Source of the DNA: an uncultured Lachnospiraceae bacterium
Lineage (GTDB): Bacteria > Bacillota > Clostridia > Lachnospirales > Lachnospiraceae
Direction of reading: 5' to 3'
Assembly (NCBI GenBank): GCA_900317915.1
Contig: ONIO01000003.1
Coordinates: 1-63,599 of the forward strand
DNA: 63,599 nt
Positions 53,821 to 61,815 of the stretch are shown piece after piece (position 1 is the first letter of the stretch; every line of letters begins with the position of its first letter). The translations under genes and the position numbers were made by a program. Under the pieces are notes generated by a model. That model did no database searches and had not been told where the DNA came from. It saw only the letters and a list, made by a program, of their open reading frames with translations.

Positions 53821-55245
53821 ATGAAGATGGAACTGCCAGCAGCAGTTGAAAATATCATACAGACACTAGAAGAACACGGACATGAAGCCTACGCTGTGGG
53901 AGGCTGTGTCCGTGACTCTATTTTAGGGAAGGAGCCAAAGGATTGGGACATCACCACATCTGCTCTCCCAGAGGAAGTGAAGGAAGTATTCGGACACACC
54001 GTCGATACTGGAATCCAGCATGGAACTGTCACTGTCATGATGGATCATGAGGGATACGAGGTCACTACCTATCGTGTGGATGGAGAGTATAAGGATGGAC
54101 GTCATCCAGAGCAGGTGACCTTCACCCCTAGTCTCTTAGAGGACCTGAAGAGAAGGGACTTTACCATTAATGCAATGGCCTATAACCCTACCAGGGGACT
54201 AGTGGATGAATTCGATGGACAGGGGGATCTGAAGCGGCATATCATCCGGGCAGTGGGTGAGCCAGAGAAGCGATTCACAGAGGATGCCCTCCGTATGATG
54301 CGGGCGATTCGATTCGCTGCACGATTGGGCTTCGATATTGAGAAGGATACCTATGAAGCCATCTCTAAGCTAGCACCAACACTGTCTAAGGTTAGTGCGG
54401 AGCGTATCCGAGACGAATTCGAGAAAACCATCTGCTCGGACCATCCAGAGCATATTCGTAAGCTCTATGAGACGGGACTCTTAGATATCTTCTTACCAGA
54501 ATGGAGAGCTATGGAGGAGACTCCTCAGCACACCATTCATCACAAGTACAATGTGGCAGATCACACGGTAGAGGTCATGCGGCATACACCTGCCAATCGG
54601 ATCCTACGCCTAGCGGCTCTCCTACATGATGTGGCGAAGCCTGCCTGTCGCACTACGGATGAGAAAAATGTAGACCACTTCAAGGGTCACCCGGAAAAGG
54701 GTGCCAAGATGGCTGGCGTAATTCTAAAGAGAATGCGTTATGACAATGATACCATCCAAAAAGTGAAGGTCTTAGTACGCTATCACGATGAGAGGCCAAG
54801 TGATACAGAACGGTCTGTAAGAAGGGCTGTGGCTAAAATCGGACCCAAGGCCTGTCCCGACCTATTCCTTTTAAAGCGCGGCGATATGCTGGGGCAGAGT
54901 GATTATCATAGAGCAGAAAAGTTAAACCAGATCGACTACTTCGAGAGAAGATACTATGAGATTATGGAGAAAAAGGAAGCTCTATGTATTAAGGATCTGG
55001 CCATCGGTGGAAGAGAGCTGATGGAGTTGGGCCTACCTAAGGGACCGGCTCTGGGCCAGGTCTTAGGGATTCTCTTAGATAATGTACTAGATGATCCCAA
55101 TCTGAATGACAGAGAGACACTTATAGATCTGACAGAGCATCTATTAAAGACGATGGATTTGAAGACAAAGGATCCAAAGATCGATTTAAAAACCGTGGAT
55201 TCAAAATCCTTGTCTACAGATGAAGAGAAGGAGGGGACCAAATGA
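53821..55245 (+). CDS. cca: CCA-adding tRNA nucleotidyltransferase with HD domain
   Basis: The ATG at 53821 is chosen because GAGG lies eight bases upstream; an ATG at 53815 is too close. The ~474-residue protein has the class II nucleotidyltransferase head (AVGGCVRDSILGKEPKDWDITTS), with the catalytic DxD-type residues DWD. RRDFTINAMAYNP and EDALRMMRAIRFAARLGF follow, then an HD-type domain (LRLAALLHDVAKPACR). It repairs or adds the 3' CCA of tRNAs; none of the tRNAs here encode CCA. A variable Lys/Asp-rich C-terminal tail ends in a 4-base overlap with the next gene. Confidence 0.93.
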   Translation: MKMELPAAVENIIQTLEEHGHEAYAVGGCVRDSILGKEPKDWDITTSALPEEVKEVFGHTVDTGIQHGTVTVMMDHEGYEVTTYRVDGEYKDGRHPEQVTFTPSLLEDLKRRDFTINAMAYNPTRGLVDEFDGQGDLKRHIIRAVGEPEKRFTEDALRMMRAIRFAARLGFDIEKDTYEAISKLAPTLSKVSAERIRDEFEKTICSDHPEHIRKLYETGLLDIFLPEWRAMEETPQHTIHHKYNVADHTVEVMRHTPANRILRLAALLHDVAKPACRTTDEKNVDHFKGHPEKGAKMAGVILKRMRYDNDTIQKVKVLVRYHDERPSDTERSVRRAVAKIGPKACPDLFLLKRGDMLGQSDYHRAEKLNQIDYFERRYYEIMEKKEALCIKDLAIGGRELMELGLPKGPALGQVLGILLDNVLDDPNLNDRETLIDLTEHLLKTMDLKTKDPKIDLKTVDSKSLSTDEEKEGTK

Positions 55246-56537
55246 TGAAGAAATCTGTCGCTGGAACCATCCTCATTCTCCTTGGCCTTACATTATTCAT
55301 GGCCTGTGGCAATCAGTCCAAGGAAGCAGTTGGCTCAGGGCTCTACTCTGCCAATCCAATCCAGGGGAAATCGGAGGCCAAGGCCAGTCTCAATAATCTC
55401 TATATGATTCAGAATATGAATATGGCGGAGGAGATTATTACTCTCTATGACCTGTCCAATAATGAGACGCTGCAATACCGCTACGGACTAATGACCCAAT
55501 TCTTAGATGCCAAGGGTAAGACCTCCAGCTGGTCGAATTTCACCTCGGGTCGTGTAGTGAAGATAGGAAATGACCAGACCAAGACCATCCTATCCAAGGT
55601 GCAATTATCGGATAAGGTATGGGAGCAGACTGGGATCAAGAATTATAAGGTGAATACAGAGGATGAGATGTTGACCATTGGACAGACCAAGTACCATCTA
55701 TTGGATAGTACCAAGGTATTCTCTGGAGAAAATCTCTCTGATCCCACCCTAATCGGTGCAAATGATATCCTGACTGTGGTAGGTCAAGAGAAGAATATCC
55801 TGAGTGTGAATATCACAACAGGTCATGGAACGATTGAGCTTATGAATACCAGTAAGTTTGATAACTCTATGATTGAGATCGGAACAAAGGTTATCACGAA
55901 TATCTCTGGAGAAGGGATGAAGATCGAGGTGGCGGAAGGCAATTATCGTCTGACGGTAGCCAATAATGGTTATGGTGGCAGCATGGATGTGACTGTGAAT
56001 AGGGATCAGACCACAGTGGTTGACCTATCCCAGTTAGAGGGAGAGGGCCCGAAAAAGTGCACCATTACTTTTACGAGTACAGTGGAGAATGCTAAGATCT
56101 ACCTAGATAATCAGGAAGTAAGCGTAGGAGAGTCTATTACCGTGAACTATGGCAGACACAGTCTGAAGGTGGTTGCGGATGGCTATGATACCTGGAATAA
56201 GACCCTGATTGTGAATTCGGAATCCGCTGAGATCCTCTTAGATCCAACCACAAGTACAAATTCCGATAACAGTGCTACAACTGGTGGGGATAGTAGCGGC
56301 GAGTCCTCGAATTCTAGCAATAGTTCTTCGGATCCCAATAGTTCTGGCAAATCCTCTGGAGGAAGTAACTCTAACGCAAAAAACTCCAACTCGAATAACG
56401 CAAACTCTGGTGGTTCTAGCAGTTCTGGTTCTGCTAGTTCAAATAGCTCTTCTAAGGATGCATCAAAGGCAGCTGCGGATTACCTGACAACCCTGTCCAA
56501 TACGGTGACCAATCTACTAGGCAATAGCAGTAAATAA
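55242..56537 (+). CDS. PEGA-domain lipoprotein with Ser/Asn/Gly-rich tail
   Basis: This 431-residue lipoprotein starts by overlapping the cca stop (ATGATGA at 55242), with GGAGGGG upstream; an ATG at 55245 is an alternative. A signal peptide ends in lipobox LFMAC. The middle (~70-250) is beta-rich and unassigned. A PEGA domain lies at about 280-330 (KIYLDNQEVSVGESITVNYGRHSLKVVADGYDTWNKTLIV). The last ~100 residues are a low-complexity Ser/Asn/Gly tract and a short helix. PEGA proteins are often cell-surface sensors or structural parts; role here unknown. It appears co-transcribed with cca. Confidence 0.82.
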   Translation: MMKKSVAGTILILLGLTLFMACGNQSKEAVGSGLYSANPIQGKSEAKASLNNLYMIQNMNMAEEIITLYDLSNNETLQYRYGLMTQFLDAKGKTSSWSNFTSGRVVKIGNDQTKTILSKVQLSDKVWEQTGIKNYKVNTEDEMLTIGQTKYHLLDSTKVFSGENLSDPTLIGANDILTVVGQEKNILSVNITTGHGTIELMNTSKFDNSMIEIGTKVITNISGEGMKIEVAEGNYRLTVANNGYGGSMDVTVNRDQTTVVDLSQLEGEGPKKCTITFTSTVENAKIYLDNQEVSVGESITVNYGRHSLKVVADGYDTWNKTLIVNSESAEILLDPTTSTNSDNSATTGGDSSGESSNSSNSSSDPNSSGKSSGGSNSNAKNSNSNNANSGGSSSSGSASSNSSSKDASKAAADYLTTLSNTVTNLLGNSSK

Positions 56538-56622
56538 GGGCATGGTTTACATTTCCTAATGAATATGGGAATGAAGACAAGGGAAAATGCTAGGGGATAT
56601 GCGATAGATATGAGGGTAAGGA

Positions 56623-56652
56623 TTGAGTTATCTAGGAGAACTGTGATAAAAT
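56623..56652 (+). promoter_or_regulatory. Candidate promoter for the phosphoglucomutase gene
   Basis: TTGAGT (56623-56628), 18-base spacer, TAAAAT (56647-56652), 50 bases before the ATG at 56702. Confidence 0.5.
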
Positions 56653-56701
56653 AAACCCGATTTTTGTGTATAACCAAATAGTGACGATAGGAGGCAGATC
56701 A

Positions 56702-58441
56702 ATGGGCTATAAGGATACGTATAATGAATGGCTGACTGGCGCTTACTTCGATGAGGAGACGAAGAAGGAACTGAGAAGCATCCAGGGAGACGAGAAGGAA
56801 ATCGAGGATCGTTTCTACAGAGACTTAGAGTTTGGTACTGCTGGACTCCGTGGTATCATCGGCGCAGGTACCAACCGTATGAATGTGTACACTGTAAGAA
56901 AGGCTACGCAGGGTCTGGCGAATTACATCAATAAGGTAAATAAGGGTGGACAGGGCGTAGCGATCTCTTATGATTCTCGTCACATGTCTCCTGAATTCGC
57001 AGATGAGGCAGCTCTCTGCTTAGCTGCAAATGGAATTAAGGCATATGTATTCGATACACTTCGCCCAACTCCAGTTCTCTCTTTTGCTGTTCGCTACCTG
57101 GGAGCAGTTGCTGGTATCAATATCACTGCCAGCCACAATCCAAAGGAGTACAACGGATACAAGGTATACTGGGAAGATGGTGCACAGATCACTCCTCCTC
57201 ACGATAGCGGTATCATGGCTGAGGTTCGCGCTGTTCAATCCTTCGATGAAGTAAAGACCATGGACAAGGCCAGCGCTGAGAGCCAGGGACTCTATATCAC
57301 TATAAATAAGGAAGTAGATGATGCTTACGATAAGGAAGTCTTAGGCGTCGTAATCCATCAGGACTGCATTGATCAGGTAGGTAAGGACATCCAGATCGTC
57401 TACAATCCGCTTCATGGAACTGGTAATATCCCAGTTCGCCGTGTATTAAAGAAGCTGGGCTTCCCAAATGTGCATGTGGTACCTGAGCAGGAGCAGCCAG
57501 ATGGGGACTTCCCTTCTGTATCCTATCCAAACCCTGAGAACCCTGAGGCATTCGTCCTGGGTGAGAAACTGGCGAAGGAATTAGGTGGCGCTGACTTAAT
57601 CCTGGCAACTGATCCAGATGCGGATCGCTTAGGTGTACATGTACTGGATTCGAAGACGGGTGAGTACCATGCTCTAACCGGTAATATGTCTGGCTGCCTG
57701 ATTGGCTACTATATCCTGAGCCAGAAGCAGGCTGTGGATGGCAAGCTGCCAGAGGATGGCGCATTTATCCGTTCCATCGTTACAACCAATATGGCAGATG
57801 CGATTGCTGAGCACTTCGGTGTGAAGCTGATCGAGGTTCTGACTGGATTCAAGTGGATTGGTCAAAAGATTTTAGACTTCGAGAAAACTGGTAAGGGAAC
57901 CTACCTCTTCGGAATGGAAGAGAGCTACGGATGCCTGCCTGGAACCTATGCAAGAGATAAGGATGCAGTTGCTGCATGTGTAGTTCTCTGCGAGGCAGCA
58001 GCATACTATAAGACGAGAAATATGACTCTCTGGGATGCAATGCTTGAGATGTACGAGACCTTCGGCTACTACAGAGATGAAGTAAGCTCTGTAACACTGG
58101 CTGGTAAGGAAGGTATCGAGAAGATCGGCACTATCATGACTGAACTTCGTGAGAATGCACCTGAGAAGATCGGTCCTTACACCGTTGAGAAGATTCGTGA
58201 CTACGATAAGGAGACGATCCTGGATCTAGCCACCGGTAGCACAACAGAGACTGGTCTGCCTAAGTCTAATGTTCTCTACTATGAATTAACAGATGGTGCA
58301 TGGTTATGTGTACGTCCATCTGGTACAGAGCCTAAGATCAAGTTCTACTTCGGTATTCGCGGTACATCCATGGAGGATGCAATTCGTCGTGAGGATGAGA
58401 TGAAAGCAGCTCTTGATGCACTGGTAAAGCCTTTAATTTAA
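56702..58441 (+). CDS. pgcA: Phosphoglucomutase / phosphomannomutase (large alpha-PGM)
   Basis: The ATG at 56702 with AGGAGG is chosen over an in-frame start at 56666, giving 579 residues. The phospho-serine loop ITASHNPKEYNG (S144), metal loop DPDADR (D304, D306, D308), sugar-binding GMEESYGCL and phosphate-binding RPSGTEPKIKFY are all present. It interconverts glucose-1-phosphate and glucose-6-phosphate, linking the ROK glucokinase to glgC/glgD glycogen synthesis and cell-wall sugar nucleotides. Length and motif order match the Bacillus PgcA type. Confidence 0.93.
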   Translation: MGYKDTYNEWLTGAYFDEETKKELRSIQGDEKEIEDRFYRDLEFGTAGLRGIIGAGTNRMNVYTVRKATQGLANYINKVNKGGQGVAISYDSRHMSPEFADEAALCLAANGIKAYVFDTLRPTPVLSFAVRYLGAVAGINITASHNPKEYNGYKVYWEDGAQITPPHDSGIMAEVRAVQSFDEVKTMDKASAESQGLYITINKEVDDAYDKEVLGVVIHQDCIDQVGKDIQIVYNPLHGTGNIPVRRVLKKLGFPNVHVVPEQEQPDGDFPSVSYPNPENPEAFVLGEKLAKELGGADLILATDPDADRLGVHVLDSKTGEYHALTGNMSGCLIGYYILSQKQAVDGKLPEDGAFIRSIVTTNMADAIAEHFGVKLIEVLTGFKWIGQKILDFEKTGKGTYLFGMEESYGCLPGTYARDKDAVAACVVLCEAAAYYKTRNMTLWDAMLEMYETFGYYRDEVSSVTLAGKEGIEKIGTIMTELRENAPEKIGPYTVEKIRDYDKETILDLATGSTTETGLPKSNVLYYELTDGAWLCVRPSGTEPKIKFYFGIRGTSMEDAIRREDEMKAALDALVKPLI

Positions 58442-58557
58442 GGCTTCGAAACTGTTTTCGGTATAGAATGCAAGATACAGATGTAACAAAGATTAAGGGC
58501 AGATTTTGTAGCAGTTTGTCAAAAATCTTTGAAACCCTTATAAAATCGGCATTTTTC

Positions 58558-58586
58558 TTGACATTTGTCTAGAAAACCTTTATAAG
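58558..58586 (+). promoter_or_regulatory. Strong promoter for the HU gene
   Basis: A consensus TTGACA (58558-58563), 17-base spacer and TATAAG (58581-58586) lie 78 bases before the HU start codon. Confidence 0.8.
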
Positions 58587-58663
58587 TAAAAAAGAAGTTG
58601 GTTCGTGGGAAAGCCGCGAAAACACTGAATATTTTCAATATGAAAACAGGAGGAAGTAAAAAC

Positions 58664-58939
58664 ATGAATAAGTCTGAATTAGTAGCAGCAATCGCTGAGA
58701 AGACTGAGCTTTCCAAGAAGGACGCTGAGGCAGCACTTAAGGCTTTCACAGACGTTGTAGCTGAGGAGCTTAAGAAGGGTGAGAAGATCCAGCTCGTTGG
58801 TTTCGGTACTTTCGAAGTATCCGAGAGAGCAGCTCGTACAGGCCGCAACCCTCAGACAGGCGCTGAGATGAAGATTCCTGCATCTAAGGCTCCTAAGTTC
58901 AAGGCTGGTAAGGCTCTTAAGGATATCGTAAACAAGTAA
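58664..58939 (+). CDS. hup: HU-family DNA-binding protein
   Basis: The ATG at 58664 with AGGAGG is chosen over an in-frame start at 58598, giving the standard 91 residues. The sequence [52 protein letters not shown] (with the DNA-intercalating R-N-P arm) and [11 protein letters not shown] are typical of HU. It bends and compacts chromosomal DNA. A near-consensus promoter fits the high expression expected. Confidence 0.97.
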   Translation: MNKSELVAAIAEKTELSKKDAEAALKAFTDVVAEELKKGEKIQLVGFGTFEVSERAARTGRNPQTGAEMKIPASKAPKFKAGKALKDIVNK

Positions 58940-58962
58940 TTTAAAACTTATTTGTTGATAAT

Positions 58963-59017
58963 CCCAAAGGATTAATTTATTGCAGGCTCAAAGGGTATCC
59001 TTTGGGCCTGTTATTTT
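58963..59017 (+). terminator. HU terminator with an overlapping alternative hairpin
   Basis: The terminator stem CAGGCTCAAAGG (58983-58994) pairs with CCTTTGGGCCTG (58999-59010), 12 bp with one wobble, followed by TTATTTT. The right arm can instead pair with an upstream segment: CCCAAAGGAT (58963-58972) with ATCCTTTGGG (58997-59006), 10 perfect bp. The two folds exclude each other. Confidence 0.75.
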
Positions 59018-59039
59018 CTAAAGAAAAAGGGTAAGAAAT

Positions 59040-59300
59040 TTGGCAGAAGAAGTAAAAGCAATGCGACTGGATAAATTCCTAAAGGTATCCAGAATAATTA
59101 AGAGAAGAACTGTTGCCAATGAAGCTTGTGACGCAGGTCGTGTCACAGTGAATGGACGCCCAGCCAAGGCCTCTGTGCAGGTGAAGCCGGGTGATGTAAT
59201 CGAGATTGCATTTGGTAATAAGACAGTCAAGGCAGAGGTCCTTAGCGTGAAGGAATCTATCCGCAAGGAAGATGCAGAGAATATGTACCGTTATCTCTAA
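59040..59300 (+). CDS. rqcP: S4-domain ribosome quality-control protein RqcP
   Basis: This small S4 RNA-binding protein contains MRLDKFLKVSRIIKRRTVANEACDAGRVTVNGRPAKASVQVKPGDVIEI, starting at residue 8, and ends ENMYRYL. It closely matches RqcP (YabO/Hsp15-like), which helps RqcH add C-terminal alanine tails on stalled 50S subunits. The start is uncertain. A TTG at 59040 gives 86 residues, while the ATG at 59061 (MRLDKF, the family's usual first residues) gives 79 but lacks a good binding site. It precedes a DivIC-like gene, as in Bacillus (yabO-yabP/Q-divIC). Confidence 0.92.
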   Translation: MAEEVKAMRLDKFLKVSRIIKRRTVANEACDAGRVTVNGRPAKASVQVKPGDVIEIAFGNKTVKAEVLSVKESIRKEDAENMYRYL

Positions 59301-59376
59301 CTTATGTGATCAAAGGATAAGCGGGATTCATAGAATGCCCGTCATGTCCGATAGAATACTAGGAGGGGTAATTTGT

Positions 59377-59700
59377 ATGCAGAATAATAAAAAGAAAAAG
59401 AATTCCATTGTCAGAAGACAGGAGCGTAAGAAGCACTTCGGGCGGATTTTTACCGCAGTTACCTTATTGGTTCTTGTGACAGTTCTGTCTGTACGGATGG
59501 TTAACTTATATAATAAGCTTCAGGCTGCAAGGGCAACTGAGAAGTCCAAGGAGGCTGAGAAACAGGAGCAATTGGATAAGTCCAAGGAATTAAAATCCTA
59601 CGAGAAGTATACGAAGACGGAGGACTATGTGGAGGATACTGCGAAGAGCAAGCTCGGCATGGTTCATCAGAATGAAATTATCTTTCGTGAAAAAGACTAA
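59377..59700 (+). CDS. DivIC/FtsB-like septum formation initiator
   Basis: The ATG at 59377 with AGGAGGGG (59361-59368) is chosen over an in-frame start at 59272, giving 107 residues. A basic cytoplasmic N terminus (NNKKKKNSIVRRQERKKHFGR) is followed by one membrane segment (IFTAVTLLVLVTVLSVRMV) and an extracellular coiled coil rich in Lys/Glu. A DivIC-like end follows (YVEDTAKSKLGMVHQNEIIF). Such proteins join the FtsL/DivIB division complex. Position between rqcP and tilS matches the Bacillus yabO-divIC-tilS-hprT-ftsH order. Confidence 0.9.
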   Translation: MQNNKKKKNSIVRRQERKKHFGRIFTAVTLLVLVTVLSVRMVNLYNKLQAARATEKSKEAEKQEQLDKSKELKSYEKYTKTEDYVEDTAKSKLGMVHQNEIIFREKD

Positions 59701-59706
59701 AAAGGG

Positions 59707-59732
59707 TCGCGAGTTTACTCGCGATTCTTTTT
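59707..59732 (+). terminator. Terminator after the DivIC-like gene
   Basis: TCGCGAGT (59707-59714) pairs with ACTCGCGA (59717-59724), followed by TTC and a T run. It could limit read-through into tilS, which otherwise continues the conserved gene order. Confidence 0.75.
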
Positions 59733-59756
59733 TCCGTTGAATGGGAAATATAAAGA

Positions 59757-61229
59757 ATGTCATTTGAAGAAAAAATCCTCCAATATGTGGAGGCCAATCA
59801 TCTAATTGAAAAGAACACAAGACAGGTGCTAGTAGCAGTTTCTGGAGGCGCAGACTCTGTAGCACTCCTGAATGTGCTGTGGCGTCTGAAGGATCAACTG
59901 GGAATCCAGGTCTCTGCCATCCATGTAGAGCATGGAATCAGAGGAGAGGAGAGTCTAGCGGACCAGCGCTTCGTGGAAGAACTCTGTGAGAAGCTGTCGA
60001 TTCCGCTGGTGAAAAAAAGTGTCGATGCGCCGGGATACAGCAAGAGATATGGTAAGTCCTTAGAGGAGGCTGCCAGAGAGCTCCGCTATCAGGCCTTCTA
60101 TGAAGCCCGTGATGCCATGCCGGAGGAGGCAGTCATCGCTGTAGCTCACCATATGGATGACAATGTAGAGACCCTTCTCCTGCAACTGGTTCGTGGAACA
60201 GGCTGGAGAGGCTTAGGCGGTCTCCGTCCAGTCTATCGCCATGTCATCCGTCCCTTCTTAGGAGTTCGTCGCAGTGAGATCGAGTCCTATCTGGCAGAAC
60301 TGAATCAACCCTACTGCACGGATCGGACGAATCTGGATGACTCCATCCCTAGAAATCGCATGCGTCATGATATCCTGCCGGTATTAGAGAATCTGAATCC
60401 CAAGGCGATCGATCACATCAGCGAGACCATTCATGGGATGCGAGAGGTAGGAGCCTTCCTAGAGGATGCCATTGGATGTGCCTTTGACTCAGTGAAGGGC
60501 GACTTGAATAGTGAGGAAGTATGTAAACTAAGCCAGTCAGAGATCCCTCCCATCCATCGGCAGCGCTTTATGGAGCTGTCTTCTACTATGATGAAGCAGG
60601 AAGTTCTACTCTATTGGTTTCGTAAATATATACCCTTTTCAGGGCATGATGTGGGCCGATTGCATGTGGAGAAAGGAAAGGAATTATTAGAAAATCCCGG
60701 GAATCGAAGCTGGAAACTTCCACAGGGCTGGACTCTCGATGCAAGGGGAAAGTATATCTACCTGGTGCCAAGTGGAGAGAGTCTTATATTTCCGGAGGAG
60801 GAGAAGTGCCTGCTGAAGGAAAAGGAGGAGCTGGTAATCGGGTCAATCCAGCCAGGGGATCATGTGGAAATCGATCTCATGGACGGGGTGCTAGACATCC
60901 GCTGCGAGAAAAAATCAGAAGGTCATGATGCCCTGATAAAATCCCCTTCCCAAGGCTATACGAAATGCTTTGATTATGCTATGATAGGAAACAATCTAAT
61001 GGTTCGAGGCCGTAAAACAGGGGACTTTATGCAGGTGTCCAAGGCTGGTGACCATAAGAAGATGAAGGATTATTTTATCGATCAAAAGATTCCTAGAGAG
61101 ATAAGAGATCAAATTCCTCTCTTGGTAGAGGGAAATCGCGTGCTGTGGGTGATAGGGTATCGCCAATCTACAGATGCGCTTGTCACTTCGGATACAGAAA
61201 ACGTATTAACAATTAGTTGGAGGAAATGA
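59757..61229 (+). CDS. tilS: tRNA(Ile)-lysidine synthetase
   Basis: The 490-residue enzyme has the PP-loop VAVSGGADSVALL with SGGADS at 29-34, IHVEHGIRGEES, and AHHMDDNVETLLLQLVRGTGWRGL, the TilS signatures. A C-terminal domain reaches the end (NLMVRGRKTGDFM). It attaches lysine to C34 of the tRNA-Ile(CAT) precursor so that it reads AUA instead of AUG. It is an essential gene in most bacteria and lies 4 bases before hpt. The binding site GGGA is weak. Confidence 0.96.
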   Translation: MSFEEKILQYVEANHLIEKNTRQVLVAVSGGADSVALLNVLWRLKDQLGIQVSAIHVEHGIRGEESLADQRFVEELCEKLSIPLVKKSVDAPGYSKRYGKSLEEAARELRYQAFYEARDAMPEEAVIAVAHHMDDNVETLLLQLVRGTGWRGLGGLRPVYRHVIRPFLGVRRSEIESYLAELNQPYCTDRTNLDDSIPRNRMRHDILPVLENLNPKAIDHISETIHGMREVGAFLEDAIGCAFDSVKGDLNSEEVCKLSQSEIPPIHRQRFMELSSTMMKQEVLLYWFRKYIPFSGHDVGRLHVEKGKELLENPGNRSWKLPQGWTLDARGKYIYLVPSGESLIFPEEEKCLLKEKEELVIGSIQPGDHVEIDLMDGVLDIRCEKKSEGHDALIKSPSQGYTKCFDYAMIGNNLMVRGRKTGDFMQVSKAGDHKKMKDYFIDQKIPREIRDQIPLLVEGNRVLWVIGYRQSTDALVTSDTENVLTISWRK

Positions 61230-61233
61230 ACCC

Positions 61234-61761
61234 ATGGCAGAGAATGTTCGCGTAATGCTTTCTGAAGAAGATGTAACAAAGAGAATCAGGGAGCTGGGGG
61301 CAGAAATCAGTAAGGACTACGAAGGCGAGGAACTGGTAGTGGTTGGTATCCTGAAGGGTGCGGCCTTCTTCAGCACAGAGCTGGCGAAGAGAATTACTGT
61401 TCCGGTATATATGGACTTCATGGCAACTGGTTCCTATGGAAGCGGCACTGTATCTACAGGTGATGTGAAGATCAAAAAGGAACTGGATCTGGATGTCACA
61501 GGTAAGAATGTGCTGGTTGCAGAGGACATTATCGATAGCGGTAATACTCTGTCCTTCCTCTTAAAGTACTTCGAAGACAAGGGCGTGAAGAGCATCCGCT
61601 TAGCAACCATGTTGGATAAGCCGGATCGAAGAGAAGTGGATGTCCATGTGGACTATACAGGATTCACAATCCCAGATGAATTCGTTGTAGGATATGGCCT
61701 GGACTATGATCAGAAGTACCGCAATCTGCCATATATCGGCGTAATGGAATTCGATGACTAA
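61234..61761 (+). CDS. hpt: Hypoxanthine phosphoribosyltransferase
   Basis: The 175-residue enzyme has the PRPP-binding loop VLVAEDIIDSGNT (E97-T105), the N-terminal VVGILKGAAFF that holds pyrophosphate, and the C-terminal DEFVVGYGLDY. It salvages hypoxanthine and guanine to IMP and GMP using PRPP. It follows tilS by 4 bases and precedes ftsH by 54, the conserved tilS-hpt-ftsH order of Firmicutes. Confidence 0.96.
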   Translation: MAENVRVMLSEEDVTKRIRELGAEISKDYEGEELVVVGILKGAAFFSTELAKRITVPVYMDFMATGSYGSGTVSTGDVKIKKELDLDVTGKNVLVAEDIIDSGNTLSFLLKYFEDKGVKSIRLATMLDKPDRREVDVHVDYTGFTIPDEFVVGYGLDYDQKYRNLPYIGVMEFDD

Positions 61762-61815
61762 TAGATAGGAATCTTACTTTGTGAAAAGTTAAAGAAGTAG
61801 GTAGGGAGAATTATT

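Noticed and set aside
57300-57764. A 154-codon minus-strand frame inside the phosphoglucomutase gene
   Set aside because: It is His/Pro-rich, antisense to a well-supported enzyme, and has no family resemblance.
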